Position numbers and translations under genes: made by a program | Assembly: GCF_003430825.1 (NCBI RefSeq) | Contig: NZ_CP024047.1 | Location: forward strand, 1,240,001-1,304,000 | Direction: 5' to 3' | DNA: 64,000 bases | Source: Natrarchaeobaculum sulfurireducens | GTDB lineage: Archaea; Halobacteriota; Halobacteria; Halobacteriales; Natrialbaceae | Notes under the pieces: model-generated | What the model was told of the DNA's origin: nothing | What the model saw: only the letters and a program-made list of their open reading frames with translations | Database searches by the model: none | Shown: positions 36,072-44,388 of the stretch, piece by piece | Numbering within the stretch: the first letter of the stretch is position 1 | Layout: each line of letters begins with the position of its first letter

Positions 36072-36997
36072 TGGTACTCCTCCCGGTAACGCGATTTGAT
36101 CCACAGGCTAAACAGATTCATCGCGAGCGTCATCGCGAACAGCGTCAACCCGACGGCGAACAGGCTCTGGTACCCGATCGAGCCGACCGAGACGTCACTG
36201 ATACCGATCTGAACCATGTAGGCAGTCATCGTCTGGATCGGCTCGAGCGGGTTGCCCGTGATCTGGGGGTGCATCCCCGCCGCGAGCGTGACGGCCATCG
36301 TCTCGCCGATCGCCCGCGAGAGCGCGAGAATGTACGAGGCGATGACGCCCGACAGCGACGCCGGAAAGACGACGCTGGTCGAGACCTCGAATTTGGTTGC
36401 ACCGAGGCCGTAGGCGGCGTTCCGAAGGTCGTCCGGAACGGAACTCATCGCGTCCTCGCTCAGACTCGAGACCATCGGGATGATCATGATGCCGACGACG
36501 ATCGCGCCCGCTGCGGCGTTGAACGTTCCCGTCTCCGGGAACACACGCTGGATGATCGGCGTGATGAACGAGAGCGCGAAGAAACCGTAGACGATCGTCG
36601 GAATTCCCGCGAGGATCTCGAGCGTCGGCTTGATGACCTTGCGCACCTCGGGGTCGGCGTACTCGCTCAGGTATATCGCCGTCGCCGTCCCGACGGGGAT
36701 GGCGATCAGCGCGGAGCCGACGGTGATGATCAACGTCCCCCAGATCAGCGGCAACACGCCGAAACTGCGTGGCTGGATGACCGGTGACCAGTCCGTACCA
36801 GTGACGTATTCGACGATCGACACTTCCTGGAAGAATCCGACCGATCCCTGGACGAGCACGAGGATGATCCCGAGCGTCGTCAACACGGTTACGAGTGCAC
36901 ACGAGAAGAAAACCGAACGAATCGCCGTCTCCTTCAGGCCGCCCATCGGTCCGTTTTCACCCGTAATCGCGACGGCCGTCTCGTCGGCGCGACTCAT
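36068..36997 (-). CDS. pstC: Phosphate ABC transporter permease PstC
   Basis: A 309-residue permease of the phosphate importer with about six spans and the conserved coupling loop [25 protein letters not shown] near 190-214. [18 protein letters not shown] near 136-153 is typical of PstC. The ATG at 36997 overlaps the pstS stop by ATGA; the frame opens further upstream but that part is antisense to the pstS end. Confidence 0.95.
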   Translation of the reverse strand: MSRADETAVAITGENGPMGGLKETAIRSVFFSCALVTVLTTLGIILVLVQGSVGFFQEVSIVEYVTGTDWSPVIQPRSFGVLPLIWGTLIITVGSALIAIPVGTATAIYLSEYADPEVRKVIKPTLEILAGIPTIVYGFFALSFITPIIQRVFPETGTFNAAAGAIVVGIMIIPMVSSLSEDAMSSVPDDLRNAAYGLGATKFEVSTSVVFPASLSGVIASYILALSRAIGETMAVTLAAGMHPQITGNPLEPIQTMTAYMVQIGISDVSVGSIGYQSLFAVGLTLFAMTLAMNLFSLWIKSRYREEYQ

Positions 36998-38040
36998 TCG
37001 GTCACCTCTGCGATCGCGTCCTCGAGTTTCTCGCTGCTCGCTTCGACCTGTTCGTCCGGAATCCCGTAGAAGCCGACCCGTCTGGCCGCCCACTGAGTCC
37101 AGGTGAGCGTCTCGTCGTCCTCGACGACGTCGGCATCGGTCGCCTCGCCGTCGACCTCCTCGAAGAAGAACCGGGCGAACGAGCGGACGACGTCTCTGTC
37201 GAACGCATCAGCCCGGAAGTAGCTGTACAGCGGCCGGGTCAGCGGCTGGTACTCCTCGCTTTCGACTGTCTCTCGCGACGGTTTGACGCAGCCGTCGCCG
37301 TTGTCGACGGCGAGGAGTTTGAGGTCGTCTTCGTTCTCGTAGTAGTACCCCGCGCCGCCGAACCCGAGTGCGTACTGTGCCCCTCGGACGCCGCGAACGA
37401 TGACGTTGGTGTCCGCACTCGCGGAGTAATCAGAACGGATGTTTCCGACCTCGCCGGTGAGCGCTTCGGTGAAGTAATCGAACGTCCCCGACGCTGGGTC
37501 GCGACCGTAAAGTTCGATCTCCTCGTCGGGCCACTCGTCGCGGACGTCACTCCAGGTGTCGACGTCAGACCCCGACTCCCAGATCGCCTCGAGTTCCTCG
37601 ACGGTCAGACAGTCAACCAAGTCGTTGTCCGGGTGGACGAAGACGGCGATCCCGTCGAGTGCCGTCTCGAGTCCAACGTACTCGATTCCGTTCTCCTCAC
37701 AGAGGACGGCTTCGTTGTCGTCGTCACCCTCGAGAATCTCTCGACTCGCGTTCTGAATGTCGGTTTCACCCTCACAGAAGCGCTGGAAACCGGCACCCGT
37801 CCCGGAGCCCTGTACGGAGATCTCGACGCGGTTGTTGCGCCACTGGAACTCTTCGGCAACGACTGCACCGTGAGGGAACACCGTGTTGGACCCGTCGATG
37901 CTGATCGCCCCCTCGAGTCCGCTGTCTTCCCCCCGCGCGATACAGCCCGCCAGTCCAGAAAGGGTTGCTCCGACGGCACCGAGTGTGAAACGCCGGCGAG
38001 AAAGGGTGCCGGCCCGGTCGGTGATCGGCTCGTGTCCCAT
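36994..38040 (-). CDS. pstS: Phosphate-binding lipoprotein PstS
   Basis: The periplasm-side substrate-binding protein of the importer. The 348-residue product has a Tat signal ([16 protein letters not shown]) and lipobox LAGC with Cys33, so it is membrane-anchored outside the cell. Phosphate-binding segments include DGSNTVFP near 46-53 and [15 protein letters not shown] near 78-92. The ATG at 38040 was chosen because it opens the signal and lies about 28 nt from a TATA box at 38065-38073. It heads pstSCAB and faces the PhoU-family gene at 38243. Confidence 0.95.
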   Translation of the reverse strand: MGHEPITDRAGTLSRRRFTLGAVGATLSGLAGCIARGEDSGLEGAISIDGSNTVFPHGAVVAEEFQWRNNRVEISVQGSGTGAGFQRFCEGETDIQNASREILEGDDDNEAVLCEENGIEYVGLETALDGIAVFVHPDNDLVDCLTVEELEAIWESGSDVDTWSDVRDEWPDEEIELYGRDPASGTFDYFTEALTGEVGNIRSDYSASADTNVIVRGVRGAQYALGFGGAGYYYENEDDLKLLAVDNGDGCVKPSRETVESEEYQPLTRPLYSYFRADAFDRDVVRSFARFFFEEVDGEATDADVVEDDETLTWTQWAARRVGFYGIPDEQVEASSEKLEDAIAEVTE

Positions 38041-38064
38041 CGATCGACTAGTGGCGATATCGAC

Positions 38065-38105
38065 TCTAAATACCCTGCTATGTTTTCTATATATTTCTAT
38101 GTTTG
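38065..38105 (-). promoter_or_regulatory. pst promoter: TATA box plus three tandem CTAT repeats
   Basis: Minus-strand TATA element GTATTTAGA (38065-38073) is about 28 nt from the pstS ATG. Directly upstream of it lie three tandem near-repeats read on the plus strand as CTATGTTTT (38078-38086), CTATATATTT (38087-38096) and CTATGTTTG (38097-38105), one helical turn apart. A phosphate-responsive regulator site is likely by position; the pattern is seen directly, the role is inferred. Confidence 0.55.
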
Positions 38106-38211
38106 ACACACATCAGCACATATCGAGAGCGTATCGACAACCCACCCAACGGCACAGACTAACGTTCCGACTCATTTCAACCGTGTCGGTGGATGTATAT
38201 AGACACTCATA

Positions 38212-38221
38212 CATTTATACT
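38212..38221 (+). promoter_or_regulatory. Probable TATA box of the PhoU-family gene
   Basis: CATTTATACT lies about 26 nt before the ATG at 38243, compatible with a leaderless transcript. The 202-bp region it shares with the divergent pst promoter is strongly AT-rich. Confidence 0.5.
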
Positions 38222-38242
38222 ATCGAGCGTCAAAGCCACCGT

Positions 38243-39238
38243 ATGGAGACGCGAAAGGTCCAGGTCACTGGGGGGTCAACGTATACGGTTTCTCTACCAA
38301 AAGATTGGGCGACCGACAACGACGTGAGCTCCGGGACGACGGTCGAGTTGTATCCTGAGGACGACTCCCTCTTGTTGACACCGCAAAGCGACGTCGACCG
38401 CCAGGAAGGGACGCTCGACGTCTCCGACCTCGAAGGTGAACGGCTCACCCGCGCGGTCATGACGATGTACGTCAGCGGTTTCGACATCATCCGACTCGAG
38501 GCCGGCCGAATCACGACCGACCAGCGTCGAGCGATCCGAGATGCCACCCAGAGTCTCGTCGGCGTCGAGATCTTAGAAGAGACGACCGACAGCGTCGTTA
38601 TTCAGGACTTACTCGATTCTTCTGAGCTGTCGATCGTCAACGCCGTCTCACGGATGCGTCTGATCGCGACCTCGATGCTCGCGGACGCAGTGACTGCACT
38701 GGTCGAGAACGACGACGACATCGCTCACGACGTCATCGAACGCGACGACGACGTCGACCGACTCTGGCTCGTCGTCTCACGGATCTTCCGTGCGACGCTT
38801 CGTTCGCCACGTGCCGCAGAGGAACTCGGGGTTCCCCGTGAGGACTGCTTCGACTTCCACTCGAGCGCCCGACAACTCGAGCGCGTCGCCGACCACGCCG
38901 CGAAGATCAGCAACCTCGCGCTGAAACTCGACGAGATCCCTGACGACGTCGCCGACGCGCTCGCAGCGCTTCACGACGACGCGTCCGACGTCCTCGAGAA
39001 GGCGATGGACGCGCTGTTCGCCGACGAGACCGCCGAGGCCAACCAGCTCGGTCACGCCGCCCGCGAGGCCGTCCTCGAGATCGACGACCACACGCGAACG
39101 ATCGACGACATGCTCAGAGAGCTCGATCCGGTTCAGGCGCAGTCGCTCGGACTCATCGTCGACTCGCTCTCCCGAAGTGTCGACTACGGTGGCAACATCG
39201 CAGAGACTGCGCTGCAGAAAGCAGCTCCACGCCCCTAA
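38243..39238 (+). CDS. PhoU-family regulator with N-terminal AbrB-like domain
   Basis: A 331-residue protein in two parts: residues 1-45 are a SpoVT/AbrB-like DNA-binding fold (TRKVQVTGGSTYTVSLPKDW), and about 110-325 are a tandem three-helix PhoU domain with E/D-rich helices (DAVTALVENDDDIAHDVIERDDDVDRLW near 151-178 and the ADHAAKISNL metal-cluster-type segment near 215-225). The fusion is typical of archaeal PhoU proteins and would link phosphate-transporter status to DNA binding. It faces pstSCAB across a shared promoter region, so a role in controlling phosphate uptake is the natural inference. Confidence 0.9.
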   Translation: METRKVQVTGGSTYTVSLPKDWATDNDVSSGTTVELYPEDDSLLLTPQSDVDRQEGTLDVSDLEGERLTRAVMTMYVSGFDIIRLEAGRITTDQRRAIRDATQSLVGVEILEETTDSVVIQDLLDSSELSIVNAVSRMRLIATSMLADAVTALVENDDDIAHDVIERDDDVDRLWLVVSRIFRATLRSPRAAEELGVPREDCFDFHSSARQLERVADHAAKISNLALKLDEIPDDVADALAALHDDASDVLEKAMDALFADETAEANQLGHAAREAVLEIDDHTRTIDDMLRELDPVQAQSLGLIVDSLSRSVDYGGNIAETALQKAAPRP

Positions 39239-39330
39239 GCCGAGGTACTCGACGGACACTCACGCCATGGCATCGAAGCGGATACGTTCGAGACAGCCTG
39301 CCAAAGGGAGACCTCTCCGGCTCAGTGGTT

Positions 39331-39348
39331 TCGAGACAGGTGTCTCGA
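39331..39348. repeat. 18-bp inverted repeat in a convergent intergenic region
   Basis: TCGAGACA (39331-39338) and TGTCTCGA (39341-39348) form perfect 8-bp arms around a GG centre. It lies in the 234-bp space between the convergent PhoU-family gene and rps8e, where no promoter is expected, so it could be a terminator-like hairpin or a protein-binding site. Confidence 0.6.
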
Positions 39349-39414
39349 CTACACCGAGACGGCCAACGGTCGAAAGATCGATTCAGCAGTAACTCGCGAA
39401 GAATCGACGAGGTT

Positions 39415-39438
39415 GTGAGCATGAATCGCTTTGCTCAC
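39415..39438. repeat. Hairpin-forming inverted repeat downstream of rps8e
   Basis: GTGAGCA (39415-39421) and TGCTCAC (39432-39438) form a perfect 7-bp stem with a 10-nt loop. On the minus strand it lies about 35 nt after the rps8e stop, so it may help end or stabilise that mRNA; there is no U-run next to it. Confidence 0.5.
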
Positions 39439-39472
39439 GGGTTCGATCGAACCGGAAAAACGGTGGTACGGC

Positions 39473-39847
39473 TTACTCCTCGAGCAAAACGGCGTTGACC
39501 TGGCCGGTCTGGCCGGGACGGGACGTCACACGGGCACGGCCTTCGGAGGTCTCGACGACGGCACCTTTCGTGATGATGTTTCGGCGGACGTAGTTCGGGT
39601 TGGCGTCGTTCTCGACGACGTTTTCGATCTCCGCACCGACCGTTTCGTCGCCGTTGTTGACGCTTGCGACGTTCGTCGCCAGCGCTCGAGTCTTCGTGTC
39701 GTTGCCACGGGCGTCGACGGTTCGGAAGCGTGGCTCGCCGACTTCGGTCTCGGTCGGGAGTCGGCCGAGTTCGTCTTTGCGGCGGTTTCGAACGTTCTTC
39801 AGTCGGCCGCCGGTGCGCTTGCGCGTAGAGCGTCCCTGATCTTGCAT
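39473..39847 (-). CDS. rps8e: 30S ribosomal protein S8e
   Basis: The 124-residue archaeal/eukaryotic-type S8e begins with a basic region, MQDQGRSTRKRTGGRLKNVR, then LGRLPTETEVGEPRFRTVDARGN, the conserved NIITKGAVV motif near 93-101, and ends GRARVTSRPGQTGQVNAVLLEE. It binds the small-subunit body rRNA. It stands apart from the main ribosomal cluster, convergent with the PhoU-family gene. Confidence 0.95.
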   Translation of the reverse strand: MQDQGRSTRKRTGGRLKNVRNRRKDELGRLPTETEVGEPRFRTVDARGNDTKTRALATNVASVNNGDETVGAEIENVVENDANPNYVRRNIITKGAVVETSEGRARVTSRPGQTGQVNAVLLEE

Positions 39848-39919
39848 ACACGATGGAAGTCCCGGCCCATACTTGAATCCACGCTTTCCGTCCGACGGTC
39901 GTTCGCTTCGCTCGTGGGA

Positions 39920-40234
39920 TCAGCCGTCCATCGAGGTCGGCGAACGACCGAGGGCGTCTTCGACGGCCTCGACCTTCTCGGCGGCCGACGTCTCGCGCGT
40001 GCGCTTGTCATCGATTTTCAATACGGTACTCACACGGTCGGCGTCGACGGCTTCGTGGGCCGCCTGAGCGGCGGCGAACAGTTCTCCGATCTCCTCGGCT
40101 TCGATCACTGTCCCCATTGGATTCGTCTCGTACTCGACGTCGTATTCGTCGATGGCGTCGACTGCCTTCGCGACCTCCTCTGCCATGCTGTCTTCGATTA
40201 CCGGTGCAACGCTCAGCAATGCGACTACTGTCAT
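39920..40234 (-). CDS. MTH1187-type thiamine-binding family protein
   Basis: A 104-residue single-domain protein of the MTH1187/YkoF-like (UPF0045) family, with the typical start MTVVALLSVAPV, the NPMGTVIEAEE segment near 38-48 and VLKIDDKR near 70-77. Family members form tetramers and bind thiamine or related ligands; the role here is not shown by context. The ATG at 40234 is chosen as the fold start. It lies 72 bp upstream of rps8e on the same strand. Confidence 0.82.
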   Translation of the reverse strand: MTVVALLSVAPVIEDSMAEEVAKAVDAIDEYDVEYETNPMGTVIEAEEIGELFAAAQAAHEAVDADRVSTVLKIDDKRTRETSAAEKVEAVEDALGRSPTSMDG

Positions 40235-40363
40235 ATCGGAGGCTATCGATAGCCGGGGTACTAAATTCGGTCCATGCACACCAACCACCGACACGCCATC
40301 CGGCGGGCTTCGGGCGCTGGTTGGTGAACCGTGTCCTCTATAGCCGAGGCGGAGGACGAGTCC

Positions 40364-40711
40364 TTACCGACCGGATCGAGGGGTGTCTGTAGGCGGGTAG
40401 ACGATTACGTCACCGTTCGCGTACACGTAGATCTCGTGGTCGAGCGCAGTGAACGCAACGTGGCCGCCAGTCCGCTCCGTGCCGTCAGCTTTCGGGCTGA
40501 ACAGTCGCTCGAGCGCGTCCGGATCGACGCTGTCGTAAAGGGAGAACTCCCCCTGTGAGACGTCGGTGTCGGCGATCGCTGCCAGGGCGTGAACGACCGT
40601 CGTCGTGATCGTCGCGGTACTGTCGCTATCGTGGTGGAAGACGTAGCGATCGTTCGCCTGATCGTACCGGGGACCGTTCGTAGTATCGTCGGATGGGAGT
40701 TCCGTTTGCAT
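40364..40711 (-). CDS. HalOD1 output-domain protein
   Basis: A 115-residue stand-alone HalOD1 domain, which in haloarchaea occurs alone or attached to response-regulator or sensor modules. Markers are YDQANDRYVFHHDS near 16-29, STATITTTVVHALAAIADT near 30-48, LYDSVDPDALERLF near 58-71 and the terminal VTFxxxDHEIYVYANGDVIV pattern. A TATA box CTTTTATAG (40758-40768) fits the ATG at 40711 better than the GTG at 40753. Output target unknown. Confidence 0.85.
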   Translation of the reverse strand: MQTELPSDDTTNGPRYDQANDRYVFHHDSDSTATITTTVVHALAAIADTDVSQGEFSLYDSVDPDALERLFSPKADGTERTGGHVAFTALDHEIYVYANGDVIVYPPTDTPRSGR

Positions 40712-41012
40712 GGTGGACTGTTTGTTGCGATCGTCTACTGATCCGTAGTCCACTGAACTATAAAAGTAAATCGCAGGCGAAAACAGTAGACAAGCGTGAT
40801 TGAAACGTCCGATTACGGTTCAGGTTCCGTATCAGTCGTTTCATCCAACCAGTGGCGCTACCGGATCGGTGTCTCGAGACCGACGCGCTCTGCACGAGAG
40901 GGACTCGAGAAGAACACGACGACGAAAGCGGACGTCACACGCCGTTCGCTGGCCGACTCCGACTGACCAAATCCTGACTTTGAACGATCGCTCTCGAATA
41001 GTTGATGTTCGC

Positions 41013-41068
41013 GTGTGCACGTACGACCGAAATCCTGTAAGTGTGTGCACGCACGACCAATCTGTAAG
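41013..41068. repeat. Tandem repeat pair, 30-bp period
   Basis: GTGTGCACGTACGACC...TGTAAG (41013-41041) is followed by GTGTGCACGCACGACC...TGTAAG (41043-41068); the second is 3 nt shorter in the middle. The period is 30 bp, about three helical turns, and each unit starts with the palindromic core GTGCAC. Only two units are present, so this is not a CRISPR array. Confidence 0.6.
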
Positions 41069-41225
41069 AGAGTACCGTAACTGGGAGTTGAACAACGCGA
41101 AGACGGTCCTGCTCGCTCACTCCATTTCGCTTCCCGGGCTGGGACTTCTCTCGTTCGAACCCAGAGGCGATTCCTCTGAACACGGATACTTGACTACTAC
41201 ACAGTGCTTATGGAGTTGTGTTCGG

Positions 41226-41252
41226 AGAAATGCGCTGGCTGGGATTTGAACC
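41226..41252 (-). repeat. Partial copy of the tRNA-Gly 3' end (att-like)
   Basis: These 27 nt are identical to 41342-41368, the last 22 nt of the tRNA-Gly gene (acceptor stem plus T-arm part) and 5 nt beyond. The copy sits 116 bp further downstream of the tRNA. A duplicated tRNA 3' end is the classical mark of site-specific integration; only 89 bp now lie between the two copies, so any element is gone. Confidence 0.8.
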
Positions 41253-41346
41253 GCTTCTGAGAACCGTGCTCGCTTCGCTCGCAGAGCCCCAGTGTGCTTC
41301 AAATCCAGAACGAGTTCCGTTGCTCACGGATTTGTTCGCACAGAAA

Positions 41347-41417
41347 TGCGCTGGCTGGGATTTGAACCCAGGTTGTGACCATGGCAAGGTCACGTGATAC
41401 CACTACACTACCAGCGC
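41347..41417 (-). tRNA. tRNA-Gly (anticodon GCC)
   Basis: On the minus strand the 71-nt cloverleaf starts GCGCTGG and ends CCAGCGC plus discriminator A, giving a perfect 7-bp acceptor stem. The D arm reads AGTGTAGTGGTATCACGT, the anticodon arm is TGACC-TTGCCAT-GGTCA with anticodon GCC (glycine, GGC codons), and the T arm is CTGGG-TTCAAAT-CCCAG. CCA is not encoded. A minus-strand TATA element TTATACA (41461-41467) lies about 47 nt upstream, giving a short 5' leader. Confidence 0.95.
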
Positions 41418-41720
41418 CCGTTTGGTGCTTGGCTGCACTCTAACCTACTGCCGGAGGGATGTATAAGGGTTGCGAATCGAACCGACATCGGCACGGTACA
41501 CCACGCCGAAGTCGACGCCGGAGTGTGGTTTTCACGTGACAGATCCGAGTCACGCACTCGAGCAACGAACCGACGTTTCACCAACAGCGAGTGTGTGGCT
41601 ATCTCCCACGAATTCGGGGGTGTGAGGCCCTACCAGCCGGAATCGATTCCGCTACCCTTTTAAGACCCTGTCGGCAACACATCGCTACAGTCTAGTGACG
41701 CGGCGTCGAAGCGTTTCGGC
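41418..41720. other. Intergenic region carrying divergent promoters
   Basis: Holds the tRNA-Gly promoter (minus-strand TTATACA near 41461-41467) and a plus-strand TATA-like CTTTTAAG at 41657-41664, about 57 nt before the first gene of the ribosomal operon, implying a leader of roughly 30 nt. I see no gene in between. Confidence 0.55.
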
Positions 41721-42608
41721 ATGACCGTCAGCGCGCTCGTGCCGTCGTCGCTCACCCGAGAAGCCGAGGACAAACGCGAGGCAACTCGCAAACTCGGATA
41801 CGTCGCCCGCGCGGCGACGATCTTTCGGGTCAATCGCCTGATCGTCTACCCCGATCCTGGGGGCGAAACCGGGCGGTTCGACGGCGGGTTCGTCAGTACC
41901 GTTCTGCGGTACGCCGCAACACCCCCCTACCTCCGAACCGAGGCGTGGGGCAAGCGAGACGAACTGGAGTATGCGGGCATCCTGCCCCCGCTCCGCGCCA
42001 CGTCACAGACCGGCTCCGAATCGAACGGTTCGGGGTCGTCAAGACAAGGGATCGTGACCGAGGTCGGACCTGATCATCGCGTCCGGGTCAATTGCGGCTT
42101 GCAACACCCGATCTCCCTCAACGTGCCACCAGAAATGGCGGTCGAGGAGGGAGAACGCGTGACAGTCAGGATCTCTTCGCGACGACCGGTCCGGGCGAAG
42201 CTCGTCGACGAGCCCCTTCCGGGGCTGTCGGTCGAGCGGACGGACCTACAGGCAGCACTCAGCCGTGAGGACGCCGGCGTCTGCATCGCAGCCTCCCGAT
42301 TCGGTGATCCACTCACCGTGGGACGGCTCGAGACGCTGGCCGGACGCACCGAGCGAGACGGGATGACCGTCGCGTTCGGAGCGCCCGAGAGAGGGCTGCC
42401 AGATATCCTCGGCATCGAGGCGTCGGCCATTCAGGCGTCGTCCAGCGCGGACGGCGTCGAGGAACCGTCGGCTCCCGAGGACGGAGTCGAACCCACAGAT
42501 CACGGGTTCGACCTCTGGCTGAACACGGTTCCCGATCAGGGAAGCGAGGTCGTGCGAACGGAGGAGGCTCTGTTCGCCACGCTCGCATCCCTCTCACTGA
42601 GAGCGTGA
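41721..42608 (+). CDS. Putative SPOUT-type RNA (uridine-N3) methyltransferase
   Basis: A 295-residue protein of the Methyltrn_RNA_3 (DUF171) family. A SPOUT half is split around an OB-like insert: LGYVARAATIFRVNRLIVYPD near 25-45, then GIVTEVGPDHRVRVNCGLQHPI near 113-134 (OB-like), then FGDPLTVGRLETL and VAFGAPERGLPDILG near 195-235, the SAM-binding knot. In archaea this gene usually precedes rpl3, as here (4-bp gap). Methylation of 23S rRNA near the L3 site is inferred from the family. Confidence 0.85.
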   Translation: MTVSALVPSSLTREAEDKREATRKLGYVARAATIFRVNRLIVYPDPGGETGRFDGGFVSTVLRYAATPPYLRTEAWGKRDELEYAGILPPLRATSQTGSESNGSGSSRQGIVTEVGPDHRVRVNCGLQHPISLNVPPEMAVEEGERVTVRISSRRPVRAKLVDEPLPGLSVERTDLQAALSREDAGVCIAASRFGDPLTVGRLETLAGRTERDGMTVAFGAPERGLPDILGIEASAIQASSSADGVEEPSAPEDGVEPTDHGFDLWLNTVPDQGSEVVRTEEALFATLASLSLRA

Positions 42609-42612
42609 TAGA

Positions 42613-43632
42613 ATGCCACAAAAAAACGCACCACGCAAAGGCTCACTCGGGTTCGGCCCACGACAGCGTGCGACCAGCGAGGTCCCACGCTTTAACTCGT
42701 GGCCGGACGACGATGGACAGCCGACGCTCCAGGGCTTCGCGGGCTATAAGGCCGGCATGACCCACGTCGTTATGGTCGACGACAAAGCGAACTCGTCGAC
42801 CGAGGGAATGGAGACGACCGTTCCCGTGACGATCGTGGAGACGCCGCCAATGCGCGCGGTCGCTCTGCGAGCGTACGAAGACACGCCATACGGTAAGAAA
42901 CCGGTCACCGAGGTCTGGACCACCGAGTTCGTCGACGAACTCGAGCGCGTCCTCGACACCCCCGGTGACGACTACGACGCCGACGCCGCCGAAGACGAAC
43001 TTCGGGGCCTCCTCGAGGAGGGTCGCGTCGACGACGTTCGCGTCATCACACACACGGTTCCTTCCGAGATCTCCTCGGTACCGAAAAAGAAACCGGACGT
43101 GATGGAAACGCGCGTCGGCGGCGGCTCCGTCGAGGAACGCGTCGACTTCGCCCTCGAGTTGCTCGAGGACGGCGGCGATCACGTCATGAACGACGTGTTC
43201 CGCGCCGGCGAGTACGTCGACGCAAGCGGCGTCACGAAAGGGAAAGGGACCCAGGGCCCCGTCAAGCGGTGGGGCGTCCAGAAGCGCAAGGGCAAACACG
43301 CCCGGCAAGGCTGGCGCCGCCGCATCGGGAACCTTGGTCCCTGGAATCCGTCCCGCGTTCGGTCGACGGTCCCCCAGCAGGGTCAGACCGGCTACCACCA
43401 GCGGACGGAACTGAACAAGCGCCTCGTCGACATCGGCGACGGCGACGACGCGTCGGTCGACGGCGGCTTCGTCAACTACGGCGAAGTCGACGGACCACAC
43501 GCGTTGATCAAGGGCTCGCTCCCCGGGCCGAACAAGCGTCTCGTGCGCTTCCGCCCGGCGATCCGACCCGGAGACCAACCGCGCCTCGACCCCGAGGTTC
43601 GGTACGTCTCCACCGCATCCAACCAGGGATAA
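42613..43632 (+). CDS. rpl3: 50S ribosomal protein L3
   Basis: Binds 23S rRNA next to the peptidyl-transferase centre and starts large-subunit assembly. The 339-residue archaeal form begins MPQKNAPRKGSLGFGPRQRA and contains GFAGYKAGMTHV near 37-48 and the central WRRRIGNLGPWNP loop near 233-245 that reaches the active site. It is the first ribosomal gene of the cluster, 4 bp after the SPOUT methylase and 3 bp before rpl4. Confidence 0.97.
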   Translation: MPQKNAPRKGSLGFGPRQRATSEVPRFNSWPDDDGQPTLQGFAGYKAGMTHVVMVDDKANSSTEGMETTVPVTIVETPPMRAVALRAYEDTPYGKKPVTEVWTTEFVDELERVLDTPGDDYDADAAEDELRGLLEEGRVDDVRVITHTVPSEISSVPKKKPDVMETRVGGGSVEERVDFALELLEDGGDHVMNDVFRAGEYVDASGVTKGKGTQGPVKRWGVQKRKGKHARQGWRRRIGNLGPWNPSRVRSTVPQQGQTGYHQRTELNKRLVDIGDGDDASVDGGFVNYGEVDGPHALIKGSLPGPNKRLVRFRPAIRPGDQPRLDPEVRYVSTASNQG

Positions 43633-43635
43633 CAT

Positions 43636-44388
43636 ATGGACGCAACAGTACGAGACCTGGACGGCGACGACGCGGGGACGGTCGAGCTCCCGTCGGTCTT
43701 CGAGACCGATTACCGGCCCGACCTGATCGCCCGCGCCGTGCGCGTCGCCCAGGCAAACCGAAAACAGGACTACGGTGCCGACGAGTTCGCTGGCAGACGG
43801 ACGCCGGCCGAATCGTTCGGTAGCGGCCGAGGTATGGCCCACGTCCCACGACAGAACGGACGCGGTCGCCGCGTTCCCCAGACCGTCAAAGGACGAAAGG
43901 CCCACCCGCCGAAAGCCGAAAAGGACTGGTCCGAATCGATCAACACGAAAGAGAAGAAACTGGCCGTCCGCAGCGCCATCGCGGCGACTGCAGACGCCGA
44001 CCTCGTCGCCGAGCGCGGCCACGCGTTCGATGACGACACTCAGGTACCAGTCGTCGTCGACGACGAGTTCGAGGACCTCGAGAAAACCAAGGAGGTCGTC
44101 TCCTTCCTCGAGGCAGCCGGACTCGATGCCGACGTCGAACGCGCAGAGGACGGCAAGAGCGTCCGTTCCGGCCGGGGGACCACCCGTGGCCGCAAGTACA
44201 AGACGCCGAAGTCGATCCTCTTCGTCACCTCGAGCGAGACCGGCCCCTCCCGGGCCGCACGGAACCTCGCCGGGGCCGACGTCGCAACGGCTGTCGAGGT
44301 CAACGCTGAAGACCTCGCTCCCGGCACGCAGCCGGGTCGACTGACCGTCTGGACCGAAAGCGCACTCGAGGAGGTGGCGGACCGATGA
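43636..44388 (+). CDS. rpl4: 50S ribosomal protein L4
   Basis: A 250-residue archaeal-type L4, which lines the nascent-chain exit tunnel. The extended tunnel loop is visible as FAGRRTPAESFGSGRGMAHVPR near 51-73, followed by GRRVPQTVKGRKAHPPK near 77-93. The globular part ends LTVWTESALEEVADR. The stop overlaps the rpl23 ATG by 4 bp. Confidence 0.96.
   Translation: MDATVRDLDGDDAGTVELPSVFETDYRPDLIARAVRVAQANRKQDYGADEFAGRRTPAESFGSGRGMAHVPRQNGRGRRVPQTVKGRKAHPPKAEKDWSESINTKEKKLAVRSAIAATADADLVAERGHAFDDDTQVPVVVDDEFEDLEKTKEVVSFLEAAGLDADVERAEDGKSVRSGRGTTRGRKYKTPKSILFVTSSETGPSRAARNLAGADVATAVEVNAEDLAPGTQPGRLTVWTESALEEVADR

Larger units (their letters stand above)
40712..41346. other. Gene-poor region with decayed tRNA-end duplications and short repeats
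   Basis: About 635 bp between the HalOD1 gene and tRNA-Gly without a convincing gene. The open frames are short and basic. The stretch holds the HalOD1 promoter, a pair of ~28-nt tandem repeats (41013-41068), and at least one exact copy of the tRNA-Gly 3' end (41226-41252), with weaker T-arm-like copies near 41139-41165. It reads as an integration scar. Confidence 0.6.

Noticed and set aside
41013-41068. Possible CRISPR array
   Set aside because: Only two units with unequal length, no unique spacers of constant size, and no cas genes in the window.
40800-41249. A 149-codon plus-strand frame across the tRNA-adjacent region
   Set aside because: It runs through the tandem repeats and the duplicated tRNA end and has basic, patternless composition. 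Such frames are expected in decayed DNA.
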